From positions 19,628,020-19,692,019 of the forward strand of contig CM020620.1 of the NCBI GenBank assembly GCA_009829735.1: a stretch of DNA of 64,000 nucleotides, written 5' to 3'. The DNA is from Pyropia yezoensis. Lineage: Eukaryota > Rhodophyta > Bangiophyceae > Bangiales > Bangiaceae. Made by a program: the position numbers and the translations under genes. The notes below the pieces were generated by a model. It was given only the letters and a program-made list of their open reading frames with translations, had not been told where the DNA came from and did no database searches. Below are positions 55,417-64,000 of the stretch, in pieces (the first letter of the stretch is position 1; the number at the start of each line of letters is the position of its first letter).

Positions 55417-55899
55417 GGTCGCGGGTACAGGCGGTGGGTACTGCCGAGGCACAGGGACAGGGAATGGGCACCGAGCGGGAAGGGACAGGGAATGGGGCAG
55501 ACGTCTTCGACAACGACAGTGGCTCGCGGGTCGGTGCGTGCCGTCGTCGTGTGCGCAGGACGAACAGATCTGTGACTCCTCTCGCGGTGCACCCCCGCGT
55601 AGGTGCGTAAATCGGCCACGGGGCCGCAACCCGCGGTGGTCGACCGGGCACCACTTGTGACCGGGCACCACGTGTCGCGCGACGACAGCCAATCACAGTG
55701 CGGCTCACGGACGGGAAGATATCTCGCTGGGCCGCTCAGCACCACACGTTGCACCCATCCCCCGGCCCTTTCCCCCCGCTTCGCCTCAGCAACTTGTCGC
55801 TCAACTCGCCCAGTGTTTCTGTGCTGCTCGTGTTGCGGGCCCAGCCGCTCAGCCGCTCGACAGCGCACCGCGGGCCCCCCCGCCCCGCCCCGCCCCTGC
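55417..55899. promoter_or_regulatory. 5' region of the unknown gene at 55416
   Basis: Contains imperfect repeats of GGGACAGGGAATGGG (55445-55500). The analogous region upstream of the copy at 19823 has the same motif in reverse complement. Confidence 0.4.
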
Positions 55900-56095
55900 G
55901 TGCTGCTCGGGGTGCAGTCCCAGCCTCGTTGCGTGCTGGTGGTGTTGCGGGCCCAGCCTTAATGCGTGCTCGTGGTGTTGCGGGCCCAGCCTCGATGCGT
56001 GCTGGTCGGCTTGCGGGCGCAGTCTCGATGCGTGCTGGTCGGCTTGCGGGCCCAGCCTCGATGCGTGCTGCTCGGGTTGCCGGCCCAGCCGGTCT
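55900..56095. repeat. 33-base minisatellite, about six copies
   Basis: The unit resembles GCGTGCTGGTGTTGCGGGCCCAGCCTCGAT. Because 33 is a multiple of three, every frame is periodic (for example 11-residue ARIEAGPASRP cycles on the minus strand). Probably non-coding. Confidence 0.85.
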
Positions 56096-56353
56096 GCTGA
56101 TCCACAGCGCGCGGTGCGGCCCAAGCCGCACAGCCCCCCCCCTCCCCCCCCCGCCCCCGCCCGCCCGGGCCCACCGCGCCCTGTATTTCTGTTTTGCCCG
56201 TGCTGCGTGCCCCGGCCTTGCATGCCCCTTACCTCAAGGCAAACCCATGCGCTCCTCGACGGCGGAGCTGTCCCTCCCGCGCACGTCGCCCGCCCGCCGG
56301 GCCGAGAGAGCGGTTTTGCAACGTGCGTCGTCGTCGCTGTCCGTGTGGGGACC

Positions 56354-57556
56354 ATGGGGAAACGTAGCCGCCCTCGTTTGGCACGTGCAGGCGGCAGCAG
56401 CAGCAGCAGCGGGGCGGGTAGCAGCCACAGAGGGGGCGCCGTGCCCTCCGCGCCTGAATCAACAGCGGGGGCGACGGCCGCCCCGGCGGTGCCGGCGGCG
56501 GTGCCGGCGTCGGTGCCCAGGGGGGCGCCGGCCGCGGTGCCGGGGGTGGCGCCCGTGGTGGTGGCGGCAGCGGGGGCAGCGGCGGCGGAAAGCGCTGACG
56601 CACCGGCGCCCGGAGGGGGCGTGGCAGACGGCGCCGCCGCGGGCAGCGGCGCCGCTCCCGCCGCTGGCGCGGGCGTGCTGCCGGTGCCGGTCGCGGCCTT
56701 TCCGCCGCTGGAGCCACCCGCCAATCGGCCAACGCGCCCCCACAATGCGATTGAGTGTGACCTGCGGTGGGTCATGCTGTCCATGGGGGGGGAGCCCCTG
56801 CCACCGCCGGCGGAGAAGGCGGCCCCGGGGGAGGCTGGCCACGTGCTGAGCCAGACGGAGAGAAACAAGCGGCGCGTCCTACGTCGACGCACGTGGGTGG
56901 AGCGCAGCCTGCCGCTCGTGGCCGCCCGCCTGCAGCGCCTGTATGCCGCTCGAGACGGGCGCTCCTGGGCGGCGCACGCCTACCTGCAGGAAAACCAGCG
57001 GACGTTGGCGGCCACAGCGGTGCGGCTCGGCGTCCGACCGCTCCCGCCACCGCCGCCGCAAGACGCCCCGCCCTCTGGCGTGCCACGCGCAGCAGCAGCG
57101 CCGGCGGCGGGCGATCTAGAAACGGCGGCGGCGGCGGCTGCGGCAGGGGCAGGGGTGGCGGCGGTTTCGGCGGCGGCGGCAGCGGGGGCAGGGGCGTCGG
57201 CGGTGCCGGCGGCGGCGGCGGCGGGCGACCTGGAAGCGTCGGCGGCCGCGGCAGGGGCAGGGGCGGCCGCGGCGCCGGCGGCGGCGGTGGTCGGTGCAGT
57301 CTATGGCGCCTCCGCCGCACGTCCGCCCGACATGAGCGCGGCCGCGACGGGATCAGCGGCGGCTGCAGAAGTGTCGGCGACGGCGGCCGAGGTTGTCGAG
57401 ATTTATGAGGTTGTCGCTGGTGCGGTCCATGGCGACACCTTGGCTGGTGTACCGCGTGCGGGCACTGCCGCGGGCCTGGCGCCAACGGGGACCGAGCGTG
57501 AGCCGACGCTGCGCGCACCGAGAGCCCGTCGCCTTAGCCCACGGGCGCACGGCTGA
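56354..57556 (+). CDS. Duplicated-unit gene, copy 2: conserved domain protein
   Basis: From the ATG at 56354, 400 residues ending at TGA 57554-57556. It has the same start (MGKRSRPRLARAGG) and conserved block as copy 1. Over ~500 bases around the block the two copies differ at only a handful of positions. The block combines RWVMLSMGGEPLPPP with a basic helix ERNKRRVLRRRTWVERSLPL and LQENQRTLAATAVRLGVRPL, possibly a nucleic-acid-binding helical unit (inference). The Ala-rich linker is shorter than in copy 1. The frame stays open after the TGA (57557-58231). Confidence 0.65.
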   Translation: MGKRSRPRLARAGGSSSSSGAGSSHRGGAVPSAPESTAGATAAPAVPAAVPASVPRGAPAAVPGVAPVVVAAAGAAAAESADAPAPGGGVADGAAAGSGAAPAAGAGVLPVPVAAFPPLEPPANRPTRPHNAIECDLRWVMLSMGGEPLPPPAEKAAPGEAGHVLSQTERNKRRVLRRRTWVERSLPLVAARLQRLYAARDGRSWAAHAYLQENQRTLAATAVRLGVRPLPPPPPQDAPPSGVPRAAAAPAAGDLETAAAAAAAGAGVAAVSAAAAAGAGASAVPAAAAAGDLEASAAAAGAGAAAAPAAAVVGAVYGASAARPPDMSAAATGSAAAAEVSATAAEVVEIYEVVAGAVHGDTLAGVPRAGTAAGLAPTGTEREPTLRAPRARRLSPRAHG

Positions 57557-59855
57557 GCGATAACTGCGGCAGCAGCAGCAGCAGCAGCACCGTCAGCCTC
57601 GGCGGCGGAAATGGCAAAGACGGTGGCTGTGACTGTAGCGGCCGTGTGGGCAGCGGCGAACCACGCTGACGCTGTGGGCATCGAGACCGCCGCCGCGGCG
57701 CGGATTGACAAGCAGGCGCCAGTGTTGGCAACGGCGGCGTCAGGGTCGGTTGTCTCCACCGACGCGGTGACGACCGGGAGCGCCACCGACACGGCTCCGC
57801 CCGCCGCCAAAGATGCGGCGGTGACCGAGATGGCAGCCATGGCGGGTGTGACACGCACGGCGGACGACGGTACCAGTCCCGGTGCCACAGTAGAGCCAGG
57901 TACGAGCACCGCAGCGGCGGCAGCGTTGCCCGCGTCCTCGGTGCCGCCAGTGCCTCCGCAACTCGTGGCAGCCGCCGCGGCGGTGGAGCCCGATGAAGAA
58001 CCCCCCGCTCCCGGTGGTGAGAGTGGTACCGCTCGTACTGGAGGCGTCGACAATACGTCCATGGATATTTGGCGCCTCGCCGCAATTGTCGTCGCCGCGA
58101 CACTCCTCTCGGCGACAGCCGACGGCGACAACAAACATGCCGCAGCCAGCAGGGGACTGCCAGTCGCAGGCGCGCGACCGCCAGCAGCCACAAAAGCAGC
58201 CGCTGGGGCGCGTCGCAGAGCCAGACGATGAGGAGGACGTCTTGGTTGGGGGCGTACCTTTGGCCGTTGCTTGGCAAGCGGAGCTGCTCAGGGTGGCGCG
58301 ACTCGAACGCAGCGCGGCCTTCGAGCGTGATTGAGAGCGCATGGTACGTCAGTGGCCGTCCGCGCGCGCACTCCTCTATGGTGTACCAAACCCGTACTCC
58401 TCCTGTAGTGGTGGCCCACCGGCCGTGGCAACCGACGTCGAGCCAGCTGCGGCCGCACGAGGCCCACCTTCCGCATCGTGCACCACGACGGCACCGGCTC
58501 CGGTGGCGTCGGCCACAGAAGCTGCCACAGTCTCTGCGGACGGGTCGGCATTATCAACCGGCGACGCGGCCCTCGGCGTGCCAACCCCATCCCGGGACGT
58601 GGCCGAGGCGGCAGCCGCGGGGGCGGCGGCGGCGGTAACAGCCTCTGTGGGGTCACCCGACTTGGCGGCGGCGGCCGTTGCGGCACGTACAGAGGGTGTG
58701 GGAGCGGCGGCGGCGGTGACCACGCCGGCGGGCGCGGCGGCGGTGGCGGCGGCGGCGGCGGCGGCGGCGCCGGGGGCGGCGACGGGAAAGTTGCACCCCA
58801 CAGTTCCAGCGGCTGCGGCGCCGGCAGCGGTGGCAGGAGCCACCGGGTCGGGCGACGACGAAGACAATGATGATGCCGACAAGCCAGCTGCGTGGCTCGC
58901 TCGGCCCGACTCGGCGTCATGTGTGGCTATGCCGGTACTGGTGGCAGGCAATGCGGCTGCGGCAGCTGCAGACGCACCACCACGACACTGTGGCGCTGTT
59001 CCAACGGTGGCGGCCGCGCCGTTTTCCAACGACGCAGCGGCCAAACGCATCACGTGTGCTTCCTCCGTGGCCTGTGAGGGGTCGGCGGTGGCGGCGGCTT
59101 GCACGTCGGCAGCGTCGGGGGGCGACCATGCGGATGATGCGCTGGCGGATGCCGCACCGCTCGACGAAACGGCGGGTTCGAAAGCCGCTGCCGCGTCGGC
59201 CGAGACCGCGGCGGCGGCCGCATTGGCGACCGCGGCTGTGGAGGTGGACAACGGGTGGGCAGACGCCGTTGTTGCGGCACGGCGCAAATGGACGTCCGCG
59301 GCGGCTGGTGCACCGACGGCGACCGCCGCGGCGACGACCGCCAATGCGGCAGGGGGTAGAGGCGTGGCCCCAGAGTCTTTGGTCGACACCGGCGCCGCTG
59401 CAGCGGCCATAGCAGAGGCACGGCGCAACGCCACGTCCACCGCGAAAACGGTGGTGGACGCGCCCGCGGCTGAACCGGCGTCGGTGGTTGCGCCCGACGC
59501 CGTGGCCAACGCGACGGCCCCGGTCGCCGCCGCACCTGCCTCTGCGGCTACTGGACTTGCACCGGGTGGCGGTGGCGGTCGCGGCGCACGGAAGCGCATG
59601 GTCTACAGTTCCCCGCCTACGCCGCTGCTGCGTCCCCCCCACGGGCACGCGGTGCATCAGCGAGTGGTGCCTCGCCAGCACAACCAGCACCACGGGCAAG
59701 GGCAACAGCCAAGCCCGGGGCGACGCGAACAGGACAGTGTCGGCCACTTGGGCAGCGTCCGTGCAGACAACCGAGGGCGTATTGTTGGAAGGGCCAACGG
59801 CGGCGACGGCGGCGGCGGCGGCGACAGCAGTCGCGGAGCAGACAGAGCTGTGTAG
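57557..59855 (+). pseudogene. Copy 2 linker region, Ala-rich, with stops and a frame change
   Basis: Open in the copy 2 frame to TGA 58229-58231, then continues in the next frame from ~58150 (PDDEEDVLVGGVPLAVAWQA, RVARLERSAAFERD) with a TGA near 58334 and an Ala-rich frame to 59855. This corresponds in position to the linker of copy 1. Composition makes many frames open, so only the presence of a decayed linker is supported. Confidence 0.4.
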
Positions 59856-60205
59856 CACAATAGGGATCCGTCGCACGTCCACTCTCAGGGAACACTCACC
59901 AAGGGGGATCGGCACCAACGTCACCGGGAGGCCAAGGTTGCTGTCCTTGGAGCGCAAGCCACGGGACCAAGATGGGAGCCCAGATGGGAGGGGTTTGTTG
60001 TTCTACCTTGGCCGGCGGTGGATTCGCCGCCGGCCCACACGTTATAAACCCTCGGAGACACTACTAACTACCCTCCACCCCAAGATGCAAGTCCCTCTGG
60101 TCATACGTAACTTATAGATACCGTGACCAGTACGAACTATCAAATTGAAAGTTAAGGGTTAGAAGTAGCCCCCCTAATATTAGGGTTACAAAACGGCCAA
60201 CCATA
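59856..60205. other. Short intergenic or linker stretch with palindrome
   Basis: AT-richer than its neighbours. It contains TTATAAACC at ~60043 and a perfect 14-base palindrome CCCTAATATTAGGG at 60172-60185. No gene. Confidence 0.5.
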
Positions 60206-61314
60206 TTGCTACAAGCTGTCATCACTTCCAACCGGACAGGCATCCCCCGAGCTGTGGGGTACACGGACGAAAATTCTAGCCACGGGGATGCGACGCCGTC
60301 GGGTGTCGTGGGGAAGGGAGGCGGGGCCGCCGGCTGTACCAGTGGCGGCCGTGCCGCCGGCGCTGACGCTCCTCGCTCCTCGTCTCGAACGTACCGCAGC
60401 GGCAGAGGCGGCGGCGGCCGTGGCAATACCGTGCTGACGTGCCGGCCATCGTGCTGTATGTGCCTGGGCGGCCACACGCCCGTCCTCCAGCGCGGCGCCC
60501 CCCCTCCAGACGTCAACTGGTTTGCAGCCATGGACTGCCCTGCCGAACAGCGTCTCCGCGTGCTTCCCTGTACAACGCCACGGGTGGAGCACCCGTTTGT
60601 CATGACGGGACTGTCCGAGAACGTGCCTGTCTGGGAGAGCCTGCCCGACCACGTGTGCGCGCTGGTCAGCTCCACGCTGGATGTGGAAGGGCTGCTGGAG
60701 CTCATCGCGCTGGACGCTGACAACTTTTCCTGTCTGTTGAGAGAGCTTCAAGAGGGACTTTCCCCTGCTTTTGGCGTGCTGGTGGCGGTCAAGGCAAGGG
60801 GCGTGGCCAGCCTGTTTGGCAAGCGTGCCCTTGAAGGGGACGTTCTCCTCCCACGCCCGCTGCTCCGCCTAGTGGAGGGGGGCCGCCTTGGCTGGACTTT
60901 GCGACCGACGACAAGAACGCGGCGGACATTGCCCCCGCCGTCGCCGTCGGCCGGCTCGACGCGCTGCTCGACTCGAGGGCGCGCATCTGGTTTGTGTCTG
61001 GCGACAGGGGCCTGTCAGCCAACTCGAGGGGATCCCTTGCGGGCGGCGACCGCGTGCGGCTTTGCAACCCGCACATCCATTCCGAGCGCGACGAGCTGAT
61101 GCGCGTGCTGGCGGGCATGGTCGTCCGCCCCACTCGCCCGCCGCCGCCGGCCCGCAATTCCGCGCTGTTGCTGCCGGCGGCCCAGCCAGCCCAGACTCGC
61201 CCTCGCTGCGCTCTGGATCCGTTCGGCTTTTGGACGAATGTGGCTGCTGAGGAGGAGGAGGCAAGACAAAAAAAGGTGGCCCGCGGGGCTGCCTGGTACG
61301 ACCGCGCGCTCTAG
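60206..61314 (+). pseudogene. NYN/PIN-like nuclease domain, copy 2 (frameshifted)
   Basis: Aligned with copy 1 throughout: CRPSCCMCLGG, PDVNWFAAMD, LLELIALDADNFSCLL, GVLVAVKARGVASLFGK, GGRLGWT. At ~60898 copy 2 has GGACTTTGCGACC where copy 1 has GGACTTTTGCGACC; the missing T shifts the frame, and the rest of the domain (MSGDRGLSANSRGSLAGGDR..., ending GAAWYDRAL) continues in another frame to the TAG at 61314. A single-base homopolymer difference could be a sequencing error, so inactivation is likely but not certain. Confidence 0.6.
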
Positions 61315-61581
61315 ACACCCGGGGGCGCTTCGCTGCGGGCTAATGGGGCTGTGGGGCCACTCAACCTCCCACACCTTTGCCCCCATGAGCGGGTGAAGAG
61401 TGGGGTGGGGTGTGTCCCCTTTTCGCTGACACTGGGGGGGGGGGGGGGGGGGGGGGGTGCTGTTAATGTGTACACACAGGAGTGGGACGGAATCGAACGA
61501 ACGAACGGTAGCCATGCATACACACACAAAGCTACGAAGGGAAGCCAGGATGGAAAAAAAAAAAAAAAGCTGTAGAGAGAC
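61315..61581. other. Intergenic with poly-G and poly-A tracts
   Basis: Poly-G at 61434-61457 and poly-A at 61553-61568. No gene. Confidence 0.6.
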
Positions 61582-61700
61582 AATACAAAGCCGACGCCAG
61601 CCGGTGGCCAAGCCCCCCATCAACGACTGCCTGGCTCGAGAGAAAATACAAAGCCGACGCCAGCCGGTGGCCAAGCCCCCCATCAACGACTGCCTGGCTC
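61582..61700. repeat. Tandem duplication, 63-base unit, two copies
   Basis: AATACAAAGCCGACGCCAGC through AACGACTGCCTGGCTC occurs twice with almost no change. It overlaps the 3' end of the minus-strand gene. Confidence 0.9.
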
Positions 61701-62779
61701 CGAGGCTGTCGGCTCGTTGACACCCCCGCTCCCACCCGATCCATCCCCGCGCCCGTCGGATTCATCCGACCCCTGAAGGGAGTCGTAGTCGTCGTCCCGC
61801 TGCCGTGCAGCGCACACACGGGCGAATGAATCGTGGAGCTCTTCCTTCCGGCGCGTCTCCTGTGCCAACTGGTCAGACACCGTCTGCAGACTCCTTTGGG
61901 ATGTGAGAAGCTTCTCAGGCATGCCGGCCAACGTGCTGAGCGCCTGGGTGATGACGGGTGTGGTGGGGTCGGACTCCCGGGACACGCGCACAGGACCTGC
62001 CTCCGTGGATGGTCCGCCAGTGGACGCCACGTTGGGCACGTCAGTACGCAGCAGTGCGCCAAGTTGATGGTGACGAGCAGCAGGTGCTTCACCTTTGCGG
62101 CTTCCTCTGCCACTTGGCGGTTGAGGTCCTCCATCGCCCCACGACGCGCGCCCAAGCGTCTGCGACAAAGGAGTTGACTCTTTGTCACTCTGCCTGCGGG
62201 GTCATCCCCTTCGGGGGCACTGCCAGCCTCTTTTTCCGGTAGGAAAAACCCGATGCGCGTCATCACTTGCGGGTTCCTAGCAAGGGGTGCGTCGTCGCGT
62301 ACGGCGCCCGCCCCACCTGCCTCCCCCTCCTCCTCGTCATCGACGGCGACAGAGCGCGGGGGCAGCTGTGCCGGCACCGCACGTGATCCCCTGTCCGATG
62401 CGCCGCCCGATGCGGCCGCGTCGGCGTCGGTGGCCCTCTCGCCTGCGCCCTTGGCCGAATCTGATGGCGCAAGCTTTCCGCGTGTCGTAGACGCCCGGGA
62501 GGCCGCGCGCCGCAGAAAATCTAGCACTGCGTCCTTGACAGCCGTCGAAAGGTCGAACCGTCCCGGGTTCCTCAGCTCGACTTTACGTCGGGTCCTCGCC
62601 GGACCTGCCTCGCTGCCGTCGTGCGCCAGACCATGGGCCTCGAGTGCCAGGCGCCGAAAAGACGCCACGGCTTCATCAGCAACGTCAAAGACAGTGCGGA
62701 GTACATCTGGGTGCACATCACGCGCGACGGCCAGCCGGGCCTTGGCGGCCGAGACGCGGCGCGCAGCGCGCCGAGGCAT
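61683..62779 (-). CDS. Unknown protein with C-terminal coiled-coil, one frameshift
   Basis: ATG at 62779 (MPRRAARRVSAAKARLAVAR). Helical basic and acidic segments follow (DVHPDVLRTVFDVADEAVAS, PGRFDLSTAVKDAVLDFLRR) and MEDLNRQVAEEAAKVKHLLL. Near 62060 the protein-like sequence moves to another frame (GALLRTDVPNVAS), ending in a coiled-coil-like stretch (LQTVSDQLAQETRRKEELHD) and an acidic Ser/Gly tail. The switch has no room for a normal intron, so it is an indel (mutation or sequence error). About 360 residues in all. No family was recognised; the architecture resembles DNA-binding-plus-coiled-coil accessory proteins of transposons, which is only a guess. Confidence 0.45.
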
Positions 62780-63232
62780 GTCTGCGTAGCAGGGCCCGCC
62801 GCCGCCGCCGACGACCACACACCGGCAAACGGCGGGTCCAGGCAACGTTTGCCAGTTGCACACGAGCCAGCAGCCGCAGTGCGCCCGTCACTTCCCGCCT
62901 GTCCACCTTCAAACACCCCTGCGGTCGCCGCGCACCCGTGGCGGCGGCGGCTACCGAACCTTAAACTTGGAGCGCCCCTGCTGTCGCCGCCACCTGTGGG
63001 GGCCGCGGCCAAGAACGTCCCGGGGGCCGCTCCCGCCCACCTGGCATATGCTGTATGTACGCGCAGGGGGTCGCAACCGCCCAAGCGCAACGGAAGAATA
63101 TATCGTCCACTTACCGCCGACAGGCCACCGGGCCAGGAATGCTCCGTGTCGGCCTGGTCTGGTCGGTGCATACACGCTCCTGTCGGCGCCGCCTGCTCGA
63201 AATGGCTGCGCGAGCACGGGCTTGACGTCTCA
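62780..63232. other. Intergenic upstream of the unknown gene
   Basis: GC-rich. GAATATATCG near 63097 is the only TATA-like site seen. Otherwise nothing. Confidence 0.5.
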
Positions 63233-63385
63233 GCGCAGTGGGTCTAAGACCGAGTCCCTGCATTTCCGTACAAGATGGCCTTTACGGCCTCTGTGGGGGA
63301 GTCGGCTTCTGCAAGCAGGCCCTCACGACCCCCTGAGGGCCGTCTTGCACGGAAATGTAGGTACTCGGTTTTAGACCCACTGCGC
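63233..63385. mobile_element. MITE-like hairpin with ~48-base terminal inverted repeats
   Basis: The left arm 63233-63280 (GCGCAGTGGGTCTAAGACCG...) and right arm 63338-63385 are inverted repeats with only a few mismatches, enclosing ~57 bases. It is too short to code. No flanking target duplication was identified, so a structured RNA gene is an alternative. Confidence 0.75.
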
Positions 63386-63537
63386 CGGGCCGTCACAGGA
63401 AATGCGAATCAGAACAAAGCGATGTATTCCATGCTAAATAGCCACGGGTGTGTCCCGGCATGTGTCCGGTGGTCTATGCCAGGACGAAAATCCGGTAGTC
63501 TATGAGGTTTTGATTCTGCAGGCTTGTCCGGCGAGTA

Positions 63538-63655
63538 TGGCACGTTGCACAAAAAAGATACATTGAGCATTATTTTCTTTTTTCTCCGGCGTTGTTCGGG
63601 CCACACCCCTCGGCCAATCAGGTGCCTCGGGAATTTGCCCCGGTGTAATGGACTG
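63538..63655 (-). repeat. Promoter-like dispersed repeat, copy B
   Basis: The reverse complement matches copy A at 11612-11737 block for block (CATTACACCGGG, GGCACCTGATTGGCC, GTGGCCCGAA, TGTATCTTTTTTGTGCAACG). It includes the inverted CCAAT-type box. Confidence 0.6.
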
Positions 63656-63739
63656 GTCCTGCTTGATGGTGGGCTCCTTTCGGGTGTGGTGTGCACGCTC
63701 ATGAGTGAGGCTTTTGGGAAAGTGTGCAGGGATTTGACG

Positions 63740-64000
63740 GCCGCCGCGGTGGCCACGCCAGGGGTGTCGCCGGTGCTGCGGTCGGCGTCGGCGACGGCCG
63801 TGGCGGTGGCGACGGTGGCGACGGGGGTGGCAGTAACGGCGGCGGCGTCGGTGGCGACGGCCGTGGCGGTGGCGACGGCGGTGGCGGTGGCGACGGCTGG
63901 GGCGACGGCCGTGCCGGTGGCGACGGCGGTGGCGACGCGGTGGTGGGGGCGACGGCCGTGGCGGTGGCGACGGCGGTGGCGGTGGCGACGGGGGTGGCGA
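63740..64000. repeat. GGTGGC/GGCGAC hexanucleotide minisatellite, continuing past the window edge
   Basis: Irregular repeats of GGTGGCGACGG and GCGACGGCCGTGGC. Reads Val/Ala/Thr or Gly/Asp/Arg depending on frame. It may belong to a low-complexity gene beyond the edge. Confidence 0.7.

Noticed and set aside
60150..60190. Telomere-like TTAGGG/AGGGTT motifs
   Set aside because: Only two isolated occurrences and no tandem array.

Overview
This is a strongly GC-rich eukaryotic nuclear window with one 500-base scaffold gap. Two ordinary cellular genes at the left end each carry a single GT-AG intron of 274-294 bases. Elsewhere the coding is Ala/Pro/Gly-rich, and long poly-G/poly-C tracts and tandem repeats are common. 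High GC, few short introns and poly-G tracts would fit a bangiophyte red alga (Porphyra/Pyropia type), but nothing here proves the lineage.

Layout. 0.5-8.5 kb is a host-like block: an FkbM-type methyltransferase with a membrane anchor (minus) and, divergently, an ARM-repeat/protein-kinase fusion (plus). 8.5-16.5 kb is mostly non-coding, with an octamer minisatellite, a decayed Ty1/Copia pol relic (13.3-15.0 kb, minus) and a GATA-type zinc finger whose reading frame runs straight into the Copia reverse transcriptase. 16.7-26 kb is a repeat-dense junction zone. It holds four plus-orientation copies of one inverted-repeat family, a truncated ParB-like gene, and two tail-to-tail copies of an unknown gene meeting at the gap.

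25.6-43.7 kb is the most notable part: an ~18-kb segment bounded by inverted copies of that repeat family and filled with plus-strand genes of epigenetic or DNA-modification type. In order these are a ParB/Srx-like domain protein, a very large 2-oxoglutarate/Fe(II) dioxygenase-like protein, two unrecognised ORFs, an N4/N6-type DNA methyltransferase and a SET-domain protein. A Ulp1-family (C48) cysteine protease follows on the minus strand at 44.2-46.8 kb, between the first and a second minus-orientation repeat (53.6 kb). The content resembles a large DNA transposon or integrated selfish element carrying a chromatin/DNA-modification cassette. The long reading frames are repeatedly interrupted by single in-frame stop codons without frame change, so the copy is either recently inactivated or decoded unusually.

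47.7-53.0 and 56.35-61.3 kb are a segmental duplication of a unit with a conserved ~120-residue domain, an Ala/Gly-rich linker and a C-terminal NYN/PIN-like nuclease domain. Both copies carry disruptions. A second member of the gap-flanking gene family lies between them (54.75-55.4 kb). The right end has a frameshifted unknown gene, a MITE-like hairpin, and an inverted copy of a promoter-like repeat also found at 11.6 kb.
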